Below are positions 33,430 through 44,914 of a stretch of 64,000 nucleotides of DNA, piece by piece. Both the position numbers and the translations under genes were made by a program. The stretch is taken from assembly GCF_037893015.1 (NCBI RefSeq), contig NC_133661.1, positions 181,080,508 to 181,144,507 on the forward strand, read 5' to 3'. The notes under the pieces were generated by a model. The model did not search any database, had not been told where the DNA came from, and worked only from the letters and a program-made list of their open reading frames with translations. This stretch comes from Macrotis lagotis (lineage: Eukaryota > Chordata > Mammalia > Peramelemorphia > Peramelidae). Position 1 is the stretch's first letter, and each line of letters begins with the position of its first letter.

Positions 33430-34125
33430 TGTAGTAGCAAAGAAATAGAAATTGAGGGGATGCCTATCAATTGGAGAATGGCTGAACTAGCTATGGTATA
33501 TGAATGTTATGGAGTACTATTTTTCTGTGAGAAATCATGAGCAGCCTGATATCAGAAAAGCATGGAAAGACTTAAATGAACTGATACAGAATTAAGTGAG
33601 CAGAACCAGGAGAACATTAATCACACATCCTGCAACATTGTTAGATGATCAACTATAATCCACGAAACTCCTTTCAGCAGGTCAGTGATCAAGCACAATA
33701 CTGAGAGATCTGTTAAGGAAAATGTCATCCACATCCAAAGAAAAAGTATAGATTTTGAAAATAGAGCAAAGCATACTAGGTTCACTTTTTAAAATTTCTT
33801 TTATGTTTTTTCTTTCTCATAGTTTTCCCCTTCTTTCACAGTTTGACTAATATAGAAATATATTAAGCTTGATTTTACATACACAACTTACAACAAATTG
33901 CTGCCATGGGGAGGGGCAGGAACAGAAGGGTAGTGGAAAATGTGGAACTCAAAAACTTGCAAAAATATAAATGTTCAAAACTTTTTTGCATGTAATTGAA
34001 AATAAGGGGGGGGGAAATGCATATATGATGGAGAATTTTGCTTTTCTTGCTTTCTTAGTAATGGAGGGAGGGATTGGGAGGGGGAAAAGGTGGATCTTCA
34101 TTTGAAAAAAAAATTAATGCAAAAA
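33430..34125 (+). mobile_element. L1 3' end
   Basis: Forward L1 3' region: 'tatcaattggagaatggctg', 'gagcagaaccaggagaacat', 'catccacatccaaagaaaaa', 'gcatgtaattgaaaataa'. It is 5' truncated with no long frame. It adds about 0.7 kb to the LTB4R-LTB4R2 gap. Confidence 0.7.
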
Positions 34126-34654
34126 GAATACCCTAGAGCCTCCTTGGAGAGCAGAATTTTCTGGTACTAAAAAGAATTTATAAAAATCTTGCACTTTCCT
34201 GTGTTGCTCCTTAGGTAGCTGTCTAGTCCCAGTGCTAAAGAGGGAATTCCCCTAAGACAGCCCATCCCTAGCCCGACAGTGTGGAGTAGAAGAAAAGAGG
34301 AGTGACCTTTAAAACAAACACCCTTTGCATTTTTATGTTGTCTGGAAAAACATTCAGATAACATGCATAAGGGCATATAAATAGCTATCCATTGTATTTA
34401 CAATCTACATTTCTGGCACAACTAGGCACATCCACAGGTATAAATCACATACAACAAATCCTGCTCCCTGAGTTCAGTGGGCCTGGGGTGGCTCCCCAGG
34501 ATTTAGGATTGCACAATATCCTTCTTAGGACAAGTCTCTGAGCCAGGAAGGACTTCAGGTTGGAGTAGAGGGGTAGTACCCCTGGATTCCGGGGAAGAGG
34601 TGTTCAAACGGTTTGTAGAAGAGGTTTCGGAGAAATAGAAGTAGGCAGATGACT

Positions 34655-35728
34655 TCAACCTTTACAGTCTGAACTGTCCCCCTGCTCTCCTCCACCCGGA
34701 TCCCCATTCCCTCGTCCCTGCCCGGCCCCTCCCAGGCGCCTGGTAGATCGTAGCTCCATGGTACCCTCGTGGGAGCGACCTCGTGCCTCCCCGGAGCCTT
34801 CAAAGAGTCGGGTGAGGAAGCGGGGCCCGGCTCGGGGCAGAAGGTCCCCAGCAGCAAAGACGTAGAGGATGGGGTTGACACTGGAGCTGAAGAAAGCCAA
34901 GGCCGTGGCCCCGGCCCTGGCTGCCTGGCACGCCCTTCCGAGCCTCGCCAGGGGCCCATGGAAGTGGCCCAGGGCGGCTGCGGCTTGCAGCAAGTTGACG
35001 GCGTGGTAGGGAGCCCAGAGCAAGCCGAAAGCTAGCACGATGGCGCTCACCAGCCGGCCCGCGCGCACGCCCTGCCTCCCGGTCCCCCAGCGCCCGCTCC
35101 GCAGCCGGGCCAGGGTGATTCCGTAGCAGCCCAGGACCAAGCCGAAGGGCAGCACGAAGGCCGTCAGGGTTTCCAGGAGCAGGTGGGTGGCGGCCTCGCT
35201 GTGTGAAGAGTGGCACAGCTGGCACACGCGTCCCCGCCACAGGTGTCGGTAGATGGGCGCGGGCACCGCCAGGAGCAGGGCCGTGAGCCAGAGCCCGAGC
35301 AGCAGGTATCGGGCCAACGTCGGGCTGCGCAGGGTGGGAGCCAGGAAGGGTCGGGTGACGGCCAGGCAGCGCTGCAGGCTGAGCAGGGCGGTGAGCAGGA
35401 CGCTGGCGTACATGCTGACCGAACACACGTAGTACACGGCCTTGCAGCCCGCGGGGCCCAGGGGCCAAGCCTGGCCAGCCAGGAAAGCCACGAAGAGTGG
35501 GGTGAGCAGCAGGACCGCGCCGTCGGCCAAGGCCAAGTGCAGGACCAGGGTGGCCGCCAGGGGCCTTCCCCGCGCTGGCCTCCAGCCCACCAGGCTCCAC
35601 ACCACGAAGCCGTTGCCGGGCAGCCCCAGGAGAGCGGCCAGCAGCAAGAACACCGTGCCCGTGGCCCGCGAGGCCGGGGAGCTCAAAAGAGTCTCATTGC
35701 CCGGGAGCTGGAAGCAGGGAGTCTCCAT
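34655..35728 (-). CDS. LTB4R2: Leukotriene B4 receptor 2 (BLT2)
   Basis: Low-affinity LTB4 receptor that also responds to 12-HHT; a class A GPCR. The 357 residues in one coding exon match the 358-residue human form (human start MSVCYRPPGNETLL; here METPCFQLPGNETLL). Landmarks: sequon Asn11; GLPGNGFVVW with Asn39; HLALADG with Asp69; Cys95 for the loop disulphide; QRC at 119-121 in place of DRY; LLWAPYH at 237-242; NPILY at 285-289; helix-8 FLTRLFEG; basic Gly-rich tail. The 5' context shows an acceptor CTCCATACAG 18 nt before the ATG, so a leader exon is likely. The ORF is very GC- and CpG-rich, unlike LTB4R, which creates long antisense open frames that are not genes. Confidence 0.97.
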   Translation of the reverse strand: METPCFQLPGNETLLSSPASRATGTVFLLLAALLGLPGNGFVVWSLVGWRPARGRPLAATLVLHLALADGAVLLLTPLFVAFLAGQAWPLGPAGCKAVYYVCSVSMYASVLLTALLSLQRCLAVTRPFLAPTLRSPTLARYLLLGLWLTALLLAVPAPIYRHLWRGRVCQLCHSSHSEAATHLLLETLTAFVLPFGLVLGCYGITLARLRSGRWGTGRQGVRAGRLVSAIVLAFGLLWAPYHAVNLLQAAAALGHFHGPLARLGRACQAARAGATALAFFSSSVNPILYVFAAGDLLPRAGPRFLTRLFEGSGEARGRSHEGTMELRSTRRLGGAGQGRGNGDPGGGEQGDSSDCKG

Positions 35729-36654
35729 CCCGGGAGGTGGGAGGCACTGTATGGAGTGGCAAGATTTAGGGAAAACACGCTCCCCCGGGGCCTCTTATCC
35801 TTCTTGCCGCGGTGCCACCCTACCCTTCCCTTCCCTTCCCTGGAATTCGGAGGTCTCCCAATCTCAAATCTCCTCTTGGAACTTCATTCCTTGGGACCTA
35901 TCCTGCCCATCGCCTCCTTCAGTCCCCCACTTTCTTTCCTAGAATTCAGATATTCGGTTCTTAACCCTTCCTTCCACCCCAAGGTCCAAGGGACCCGTGC
36001 TCCCTCCTTACAACCCAAGGGTCCTGTTCCCCTTACGACTCTAAGTAGACTCTCGGATCACAGGAGATCTGATCTGGAAGTTACTCTGTGAAAGAGGGAG
36101 AGAACTGGGAGACTCACCCATCGGAGAGAGCATTGCTGGGGGAGCGAAACTAGATGACCCCAGAAAAAAAAGCGAAAGGTGACCAAGAGGGACTGTTCAG
36201 GTACTAAGCCTGTCGGCTTCTCCTGGGCTGGCACTAGGACAGGTGGAACTTGGGGGAATTCGGGTGGAGCTCATCCCTGAGTCGATCCTGCTACCCCTCC
36301 CTACCCTGAACGCCTGCAAGTCTAGGCGTGAAAAAGAGGGCTCCGCCTTCCCCAGGAAACAGGATGAACTGAGGGGGTGCTGATAAAGTTCCTTGGTCAG
36401 GGATGTGTGAACTGAGCCTCATTCCTTGTCCTCCCCCTTAAATGACCGAATTTCTGCCTCCACTTCCCTTGCCGCCCCCATCCATACTTCTGTGCATTCC
36501 TCAGTTTTTACATCTCCCTTTTGTGTGGTGAGGGAAGAAGTACAAAAAAGGGAATCCAAATCCATTCCTCCCCCTATCTTTCCATTCCACTGTTCTCCAA
36601 TTTGGGTTAATGACCTACTTCCCAACCTCGAATTCTACTAGTCAAGCTCTTGTG

Positions 36655-37060
36655 AAATCAAGCAATTGGGTTCAATTCAAACATTCACTGAGTACCTACC
36701 ATTTGCAAACCTTTGTGTTACAGTCTGTGGAAGATATTTTTAAAAGGTATAAAACGCAGTTCCTGACCTCAAGGAGTTTAAAATCTATTTGTTGAAACAA
36801 AACATACACTGGTCAACAAATAATAACATACCTAATTCTTAAATGTCATCTAGCAGGTCAAATGTCACACCACTGGAGAGAGAGTTCACTTGAGGGTGGG
36901 AAGGGCTTTGAGAAGGTGATACTTGAATTAGAGTTTGAAGAGTGGGTAGGATTCAGATAAAGGACAAAGGAGGAAGAGGGAATCCCTGGAATGATATAAT
37001 GAGTAAATAGAATGAACAGGAAGCAGTCTAATTTGGCATATATGTAAGAAATAAGATTAG
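36655..37060 (+). repeat. Old L2/CR1-like repeat
   Basis: 'aacattcactgagtacctac', 'gttcctgacctcaaggagtt' and 'gaatgaacaggaagcagtct' fall in the same order as in the copy at 40455. Confidence 0.45.
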
Positions 37061-37389
37061 AGCTTCAATTCAACATTTATCAAGGGCCTATGTAGTATCT
37101 TAGGGAAAAAGAGAGGATTCCTAGGCTTCTCTCAAGTCATAAGATTTAAGAAGTGCAACACTCTCCTGTTCTAAATGAAGAAATAGGGGTCTGAAAACAA
37201 TTAAATGTGTTGGCTAAAATCATATGTAGTAAGCAGAGTAGCTTGAATTTGAATCCAGGTCTCTCAAAGACTAATTCAAGAGCACATTTACATGAGAAAG
37301 TCAAGGGATTAAGCTCAGAGCCTAAGGAAAAGATTTTAGGGAGAATTACCCATGCCTGGTGTGATCTCCCTCCTTCTCTTCAAGATTCA

Positions 37390-38105
37390 ATTCAACTGAT
37401 ACAACTATTCTGGAGAGCAATTTGGAATTATGTCCAAAGTGCTATAGAACTGTACATGCCTTTTGATTCAATAGTGCCCTACTAGGTCTTATCCCAAAGA
37501 GATCATGGGAGACAGAAAGAGACCCACATGTACAAAGATATTCATAGTAGCTCTTTTTGTGGTAACAAAAAGGTGGAGGTTATGGGGATCGCCATTAACT
37601 AAATGAAGAATGGCTGAACAGGTTGTGGTGTATGAATGTAATGGAAAATTATTGTTCTGTAAGAGGTTATGAGCAGGCTGATTTCAAAAAGACCTAGAAA
37701 CACTTACAAGACCTGATGCTGGATGATATAAGCTGAACATTGTACATAGTAATAGCAACTTTGTGTGATGATCAGTTGTAATGTATTTAGCTCTTTTTTG
37801 ACAATGCACTGATAACTTCTAAAGGAATTGTGATGGAAAATGCCATCCATAACCAGAGAAAGAACTATGCAATCTGAGAGCAGATCAAAGAATATTTCAC
37901 TTTTTAAAATTTTTTTTTTGTTTTTTCTTTCTCATGGTTTTTCTGATTCTTCTTTCACAGTATGACTAATATGGAAATACTTATGACATGATTGTGCATG
38001 TATAACCTCTATCAGATTGCTTGCTAACTTAGGAGGGAGGAGAAAATTTTGCAGAAATGAATGTTATATAATTGGAATAATTAACTAATTGATCAAAGGA
38101 AAAGA
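37390..38105 (+). mobile_element. L1 3' end
   Basis: 'tgaagaatggctgaacaggt', 'tgtacatagtaatagcaact', 'atgccatccataaccagaga' and 'ctatcagattgcttgctaac' are the standard order of a marsupial L1 3' region. Truncated at the 5' side. Confidence 0.7.
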
Positions 38106-38189
38106 ACCTAAAGATTCATTTTAAATCCTCTCCCTTCTCCTTCCCCTCCCCCAATTCCACCCCTCTTGTTTTCCCTCTGTTGTATGACT

Positions 38190-38385
38190 TTTCATTTGGA
38201 GTTTTCTCAGGGAAGATATTGGAGTAGCTTGCCTCCAACTCAGTTTACAGATTAGGAAACTGAGGCAAACAAGGTTAAGTGACTTGCCCAGGGACACACA
38301 GTAAGAAGTCAGATTTGAACTCAAGAAGAGTTTTCCTCACTCCAGTTCCAGCACTCTAAACACTGTGCCAGCTTAGTATCCCAGA
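38190..38385 (-). repeat. tRNA-derived SINE, MAR1 type
   Basis: 'catttggagttttctcaggg', 'acagattaggaaactgaggc', 'tgacttgcccagggacacac' and 'actctaaacactgtgccagc' read as a reverse SINE. Confidence 0.75.
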
Positions 38386-39322
38386 TTTCTCTCTCTATAA
38401 TTACCTATCTTGTACATATATTGTTTTTACAAAATTGTTTGTATATGGTCTTCCATTAGAATGTGAGCTACTTGACCAAGAGCAGGGACTGATTTTGCCT
38501 TTCTTTGTATTCTCAGCAGCAGTCTTAGCAGACAGTAAATGCTCTTATAGACAGACTGATATTACGCAAACCAGGAGCCTTGGTGTTTTGACTTTCCTAA
38601 AGGTATTCAGACTTTTATTTTCAATTGCTTCCTGGACAGTGACAAACATTTCTATTCCTCTTACATACCAGTCACCTTATGTTAAGGCCAATTAGATGGC
38701 AAAGTAAATGGGGTCAGACACAACTGAAAAATGGCTTAATGACAAATGACTTTGTTGTCCTAAGTCTGTAGACTCTCATTCCACTTTTCCTTGAAAATTG
38801 TAGTTTTTAACATTTCCAGAAAGTGGAAGCAAGTTCCACAACAAACAGAAGGCCATTAGTGGGGGAGAATAGGTTGGGGGCCCAGCCAGGTCACTAAGCA
38901 GAAACTATTCCTACAAATACCTCCCCAAAAAACATGTATAATAAGCACCATAAAATCACTGCTTACTTTTCCCATTTCCCTCTTACTCAGTGCCCCTCCC
39001 CCTTCTCATTTTTAGCTCAAGAACATCCAGGTCTCACCCTCCGGGAGAGTTCCACAAACTCCCCCCAGGCCCCTCCCCCTTTCTCTTCCCCCAAGTCCCA
39101 GCCCTCTTGGACTTTGTCCTACTTCCTGTCCAGGCATGGGGGCCAGAGTCCGACCCTGACTCACTCACTAGTTCTTCTGGTGCTTAATTCCCCAGCCTGG
39201 TCATAGAAATCCACAACATCTGAGCGTCAGACCAAGTCAGAATTCTGAATCAGACCTTCTAGAGAGGAAACCCCTAGAGAGAACTGTAGGAGGCAGTGGT
39301 CCTGCTACCACCTAACCTGATC

Positions 39323-42261
39323 ATGGAATACACCAAGGCCAAGGACTATATCTCAGCCTTGAATCCCACTTCTATTCTCAGGTAGGCTCTTTCCTATTAC
39401 CCCCTCTCTTCTCATACTTCCTCCCAACATTAGCTAACAATATGGAGTATGAACTGGACTATGGGCTGGCCAGAAATATCCCCTCTTGTTTGCTCCCAGG
39501 TACACCATCCAGACCATCCTATGCATGCCAGCATTCTCTCTCCTATTTAGCACTACCACTTTTTACCTCATATCTCTATAATGATTATACTCTCCCCTCA
39601 CCTACCTCTTCAAGTTGCCTATCTACCCACTATGGTATTTTAATCTTTTATTTTCCTTTATAAGCCTAATTCAAAACCATCCCTCCCTCTTCCCCCCTTA
39701 CCTTCCACCTATTTTTTCCCCAATACTTGTGGCTCTATTCACTTTATTCTGTGCTGATCATTTTTGACCTTTTTCCCCCCCTGACTCCCAGGTCAGTATC
39801 CAGTGTGGGTTCTGAGTTTGGTCGCCGAGTCTGGGCTTCAGCTCCCCCACCCCAGCGTCCCTTCCGTGTTTGTGACCATAAAAGGGCCACTCGAAAAGGT
39901 CTAACAGCTGCCACTCGCCAAGAACTGTTAGACAAAGTGAGTAGGACCTGAAAACCTATCTTCTTATTCATAGATCCACCAAAGAATGGTGAGAACAGGA
40001 GATAGTATAGTTAAAAAGATATACAAACATACTTTCATTACAGAGAAATTTGGGGTGCAGAATGAGACAAATATTTTATGAGCAGTCACTTGGGAGTTTG
40101 TTTTGCTTGATAAAGGATACTTGTTACAAGAAATTGCTTTTTGCCCCCCAATGGGATGGAGAGTAGAAGAAAAGATAAATTTATGTTGTTTTGGGTTTTG
40201 TTTTTTAATGAAAGGTAGGGAGGGATGCTAGAGATATGAAATGTTCCATGAACTTTCTTCAACTTTCACTATATTATTAGTTTTACCACAAATCAGGAGT
40301 AATCTTTAATTATATGTAATACAAAACAAAACATCAACAAAACTGAGAGTAGAAAAATATATTCATAAAAGTAGAATTTAAAAGATTTTAAAATGACAAT
40401 ATGAAAGTGAGAGGTATAAAACACTGTAGGGGAGATTGTACTCGAGTTTAGGGATCAATCAAATAACCAACAAACATTTATTAAGCAATTATGTTCTAGG
40501 TACTGCTGACATTTAATTGAGGGATAGGGAAGAGGCAGGGAGGGAAGAAATAACATATATATATGAATATGGAATAAATATATAATAAATATAAGATAGT
40601 TAAATACAAGTTAGGGAAGGTGAACACATTTGATGAGATCAGAAAAGGCTTCATCTAGAAGTTGCTGCTTGAGCTAAGTCTTGAAGTAAAGGTGAAGAGG
40701 GTTACATTGCAGGCATGGCAACCTGAGGTTGATTATACAGTGTGAATTACTAAGAGAAAAACACTTTGACTGGACTATTAAGAGTAGGAAGGGGAATAAT
40801 GTATTTTCCAGCAGTTTTTATCAAAGAGAGAGTTTTTATCCCAATAGCTGGACTCTTTGGGTTTATCAAACAGCAGACTACTATAATCGTTTCCTACTAT
40901 TGCACCTAGTCTATTCAACTGGTCCACCACTATTTCTTAGCCAATACCAAACAGTTTTGATGACTGATGCTTTATAATATAATTTTAAATCAGGTAGGGC
41001 TAAGCACCCTTCTTTTGCACTTTTTTCATTAAATTCCTGGAAATTCTTGACTTTTATTTCTCCATATGAATTTACTTACAACTTTTTCTAACTCATTAAA
41101 GTAATTTTTTGGAATTTTGATCGGCAGGGCACTAAACAGGTAGTTTAGGTAGAATTGTCATTTTTATTATATTAGCTCTACCTATCCATGAGCAGTTGAC
41201 ATTTGCCCAGTTATTTAAATCTGATTTAATTTGTGTGAGAAGTGTTTTATAATTGTTTTCAAAAAGTTTCTGAGTCTGTCTTGGTAAATAGACTCCCAGC
41301 TATTTTATATTGTCTGAGGTTACGTTGAATGGGATTTCTCTTTCTAGCTCTTCCTGCTGTATCTTGCTAGTCATATATAGAAAGGTTGAGGATTTATGAG
41401 GGTTTATTTTATATATCCTGCAACTTTGCTAAAATTGCTAATTGTTTCCAGTAGTTTTTTGGATGATTTCTTGGAAGGGGAATAATGTATAAATGGGCCT
41501 GAAAAGATAGGCTGAGACCTACTTGTTTTTAAAATTTTAAATTATTACATTTTAATTAAATTTAATTCAAATTTAAAAATTTTAAAGAAATATTATCTTA
41601 TTTATTCTCCCTTTGTGTTATACCCTAGGTGACTACCTGAGGATTTTCCCAAGATAAGATAGTTCAATACCAACCTATTGGTGTGAAGTTTATAGTCAAA
41701 TGAAAGAATTTATATTTTTTCCTAAAGCAGTAGGGGGCCACTGAAGTTTATTGATTGTACTTAAAGAAAAATTCTTTTGTCATCTGTAAGGAGAGCAAAG
41801 AGATCAATTAGGAATCTATTACATGGTCAAATAGAGATGATGCAGGCCAAAAGCAAGAAATGAGGAGTGAGGAGGTGGATACAAGAAGTGTTAAGGTAGA
41901 AATAAAAAGATTAGACAGCTGCTTGAATATATAGGGTGAGGGAGAATGAGTCAAGGATAACACCAAGGTTACAAGATTGGTGCTAAACTGAATAGGAAAT
42001 TTGGAAAGAGAGGTGACTGTGTATGGATGAAGTGGAGGAAAAACAATGAGTTCTATGTTGAGTTTGAAATGTCTATAGGACATCCAGTTTGAAAGGACAT
42101 TTGGTGATGTGGGACTAAAAGTCAGAGAAACTGTTTTAGGATGCGTTTTGGTTGACCTGTGAATTGCACCAATAAGATAATTAAATCTAGGGGAACTGAT
42201 AAGATCAGAGAGAGAGAAGAAAGGAGAAAGAAAAGAAAGTGAAAAGGAGAGGAGAGGAGAG

Positions 42262-42337
<76 letters not shown>

Positions 42338-44451
42338 ACAGTTAAGGGATCGATGATGAACCAATAAAAAACCAGAAGTGAGCAGTCACTATAACTCAGC
42401 AAAAGTATCCAAGGGGAAAGGGTGCTTTACATTCTCAAATGCTACAGAGGTGAAGAAAGATGAGACCTGAGAATAGGCCATCAGATTTGGCAATTAAAGA
42501 GAACTTTGGTGGAAGAGAGGTTTCAGTTGAGTACAAAGTTGGAAGACAGGTTGCAAAGAGAAGCCTAAAGCAAGAGACCCTGTTGTCATGAATAGATTTA
42601 GAACTGGGAGAGATATCAAATATCATAGACCAACTTTTTTAAAAGATGAAGCAGAAAGTAGAAAGGTTGCCTCTTGTCTAAAATCATGTAGATATTAAGG
42701 AGCAGAGTCTAAATTTGAACCCAGATCCTTTGGCTCTCTACCAAGAGTTCTTCCCCTGTACTATGTTGCCTCTTCAAATTGAATTAGGAACCATCATTTC
42801 TGTTGTTCAGTCATGTCCAAGCTTTTGTGACTCCATTTGGGGTTTTTTTGGCAAAGATATTTGAGTGGTTTGTGATTCCTTTCTCCAGCTCATTTTACAG
42901 ATGGGGAAACCGAGATACATAGGGTTGTGGGACTTGACCAGGGTCATATAGCTAGCAAATAGCTGGTATTTGGACACAAGAGTTTCCTGACTCCAGTCCC
43001 TTTATATTATCTAGCTGTCCTTATCATGCTCAGAGGCAGAGAAAGACAACTGGACTATTAAGCAGCAGAGAAAGCTAAGTAACTTCTAGAGGCCAATAAA
43101 TAAATGCACGGTTCATTCATAAGTAATAAAGATTCCTGATGTCCATCTATTGATTTAGAAAATCTCATTTAACATTATGTTCTATTGTGTTATTAACATT
43201 TAAATCTGGCTTGGGCAGCAGTTGGGAATACTGCATCCAGTTGTTCTAAGGGACTGGACATTTCTTGGTACTGTTAGATCCAGCTGTGTGTATATATGTG
43301 GGTTAGGAGCGTAAATGTCAGACATAGTGACTATTAAAAGCAGGGGAAGCTAGCAAATGCACATGCTTGGCTGGTAAGAGAAAACAGAACCTCTATTGAT
43401 TCTAGACAATTTCCTGGCAGGCCTTTGCAGGGAAGAGGTAGAAAGAACCACAGAAGCGGTAGGAAAAAAACACAATTAGTAGTATTTAAGGCTAGATGGG
43501 GTTCAAAACTGACCCACAGATTACAAAGGATGGTTGAAGAGAGAAGATTGATGTTATCTTTTGCCCTACCGCTTTCCTGGATAGGCTCTGGAGACCTTAC
43601 TACTGAGTGGTGTACTAACACTGGTGTTAGAGGAAGATGGAACAAGTGTAGACAATGAAGAATTCTTCCAGATGCTGGAGGATGATACAAGCCTGATGGT
43701 CCTGGAGTCCGGACAGAACTGGAGCCCTATCAAAGTGAGTGTGCTACTCACAAGGATGTTATGTCACCTGTCACTCCTACATTCCCATCTTGCCCAGCCT
43801 CCCATCACTGATTGGATAACCTACTAGCTGCTATTTTAACCTAAAGAGGGATCCCAGGGGAATGGTGTTAAGATGGATAAGTAGATAGGGAAATTAGGCA
43901 ATGTATATGTGGGGGGACCATGAGGGAAAAAGTTATGGAAGTTCAAGGGTTTGTAGATCTAACTAAGGCTGTTTTTAGGACTTGAGGTGGTTTGTCAGGA
44001 GGCTCAATTAATCGTAATGATACCCTTCTAGAGCGGGGTACTCTCATACGGTCTGGGCCGGGAGAAGCCAAAGCACAGCAAGGACATTGCCAGTATCACA
44101 TTTGACGTGTATAAGCAGAACCCTCGGGACCTCTTTGGTAGCCTCAATGTCAAGGCCACATTCTATGGGCTCTACTCCATGAGCTGCGATTTTCAAGGAC
44201 TTGGTCCCAAGAAGGTGCTCAGGTCAGTGAATAACACTTTAAACTCTGCTCACCTCTAAGACTGGCCAGTGGCTTCCCCCCACCCTTCTGATTTCCTTCC
44301 CTCGACTTCTCTATTTAGAGAGCTCCTGCGGTGGACGTCCACACTCCTGCACGGCTTGGGAAACATGCTACTGGGTGTTGCATCCACCCTTCGCCACATA
44401 CTGGAAGGTGCAGAGCAGTGGCAACATCAACGCCGGCTCCATACCTATTAA
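39323..44451 (+). CDS. CIDEB: Cell death activator CIDE-B (5 coding exons)
   Basis: Liver- and gut-enriched lipid droplet and ER protein involved in VLDL lipidation and droplet fusion; also named for pro-apoptotic activity when overexpressed. Coding exons 39323-39381, 39792-39936, 43585-43734, 44032-44222 and 44319-44451 have GT-AG borders and consistent phases and give 225 residues (human 219). The CIDE-N domain spans about residues 43-118 ([15 protein letters not shown] through [12 protein letters not shown]). The CIDE-C part follows, with the conserved [35 protein letters not shown] and [16 protein letters not shown]. The N-terminus, [15 protein letters not shown], has six more residues than human MEYLSALNP. 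Intron 2 (3.65 kb) is swollen by repeats. CIDEB is tail to tail with NOP9. Confidence 0.96.
40455..42120 (+). repeat. Old L2/CR1-like repeat split by an L1 fragment
   Basis: The left part 40455-40786 ('aacatttattaagcaattat', 'agctaagtcttgaagtaaag') and right part 41491-42120 ('gagatcaattaggaatctat', 'gggtgagggagaatgagtca', 'ttgagtttgaaatgtctata') form one long ancient repeat once the L1 piece at 40805-41472 is set aside. It lies in CIDEB intron 2. Confidence 0.5.
40805..41472 (-). mobile_element. L1 internal fragment with 18-bp target duplications
   Basis: Reverse L1 ORF2-type sequence ('gccaataccaaacagttttg', 'gatgctttataatataattt') lies between perfect copies of GGAAGGGGAATAATGTAT at 40787-40804 and 41473-41490. 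There is no poly(T) at the left border, where the 3' tail of a minus-strand L1 should be. Confidence 0.7.
42255..42334. repeat. (GA)n microsatellite
   Basis: About 75 nt of GA repeat in CIDEB intron 2, preceded by GGAGA units. Confidence 0.95.
42796..43020 (-). repeat. tRNA-derived SINE, MAR1 type
   Basis: 'gactccatttggggtttttt', 'cattttacagatggggaaac' and 'agagtttcctgactccagtc' read as a reverse SINE in CIDEB intron 2. Confidence 0.8.
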
Positions 44452-44754
44452 GTACTCTGCCTCATCCTCCATCTCTAGGAGATGGATTTCAGAGTGGAAC
44501 AGAGAGGACATGGTCTCCTTACTTGCACCTGCTGCTAAACTGGATGTAGTTTCCATTAACATCTACACTTGCTATTCTCTATTCAGCCTTGTTTCCTATA
44601 GAGACCCCAATACCCTTCATCCCTAGCTACAGTAGCCTCTATTGACCAAGGGACTATATCCTAAATTCTCTACTAACTCTTCTCCCTATCCCTGAGCACC
44701 CCAGGATGATGAATTCTCCCTGTATGTCACCAAAGGACCCCATTCTCTTTTCCC

Positions 44755-44760
44755 TTTAAT
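44755..44760 (-). terminator. NOP9: Probable NOP9 poly(A) signal (ATTAAA)
   Basis: ATTAAA on the minus strand, 155 nt past the NOP9 stop. No AATAAA was seen nearer. It lies upstream of the CIDEB signal in plus-strand order, so the two 3' UTRs would overlap. Confidence 0.45.
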
Positions 44761-44815
44761 GCCATCTTACCTCTCCCATGGAAAAGGTAAAAAAACTGAC
44801 ACAAATCTCATTTCC

Positions 44816-44821
44816 AATAAA
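44816..44821 (+). terminator. CIDEB: Probable CIDEB poly(A) signal
   Basis: A canonical AATAAA 365 nt after the CIDEB stop and about 95 nt short of the NOP9 stop on the other strand. Confidence 0.65.
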
Positions 44822-44914
44822 AATAGAAAAATATTTACTATTAGAATTTCTGAGTCAAATTAAGCCAGTTCCTCCTCCTCCTCCCACCACTACTCCATCC
44901 CAAGTCCAAAGGCC

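Larger units (their letters stand above)
35747..39322. other. LTB4R2-CIDEB intergenic region
   Basis: This region should hold both head-to-head promoters. 35750-36400 is moderately CpG-containing and is the likely LTB4R2 upstream side. 36655-37060 is an old L2-like repeat, 37390-38105 an L1 3' end, and 38190-38385 a reverse SINE. 39000-39322 is GC-richer single-copy sequence and is the likely CIDEB promoter and leader. No coding exon was recognised. Confidence 0.55.

Noticed and set aside
34800-36091. Open frames of 266 codons (-) and 293 codons (+) over LTB4R2
   Set aside because: They are out-of-frame shadows of the GC-rich receptor ORF, full of Gly, Pro, Arg and Gln, with no family motifs.
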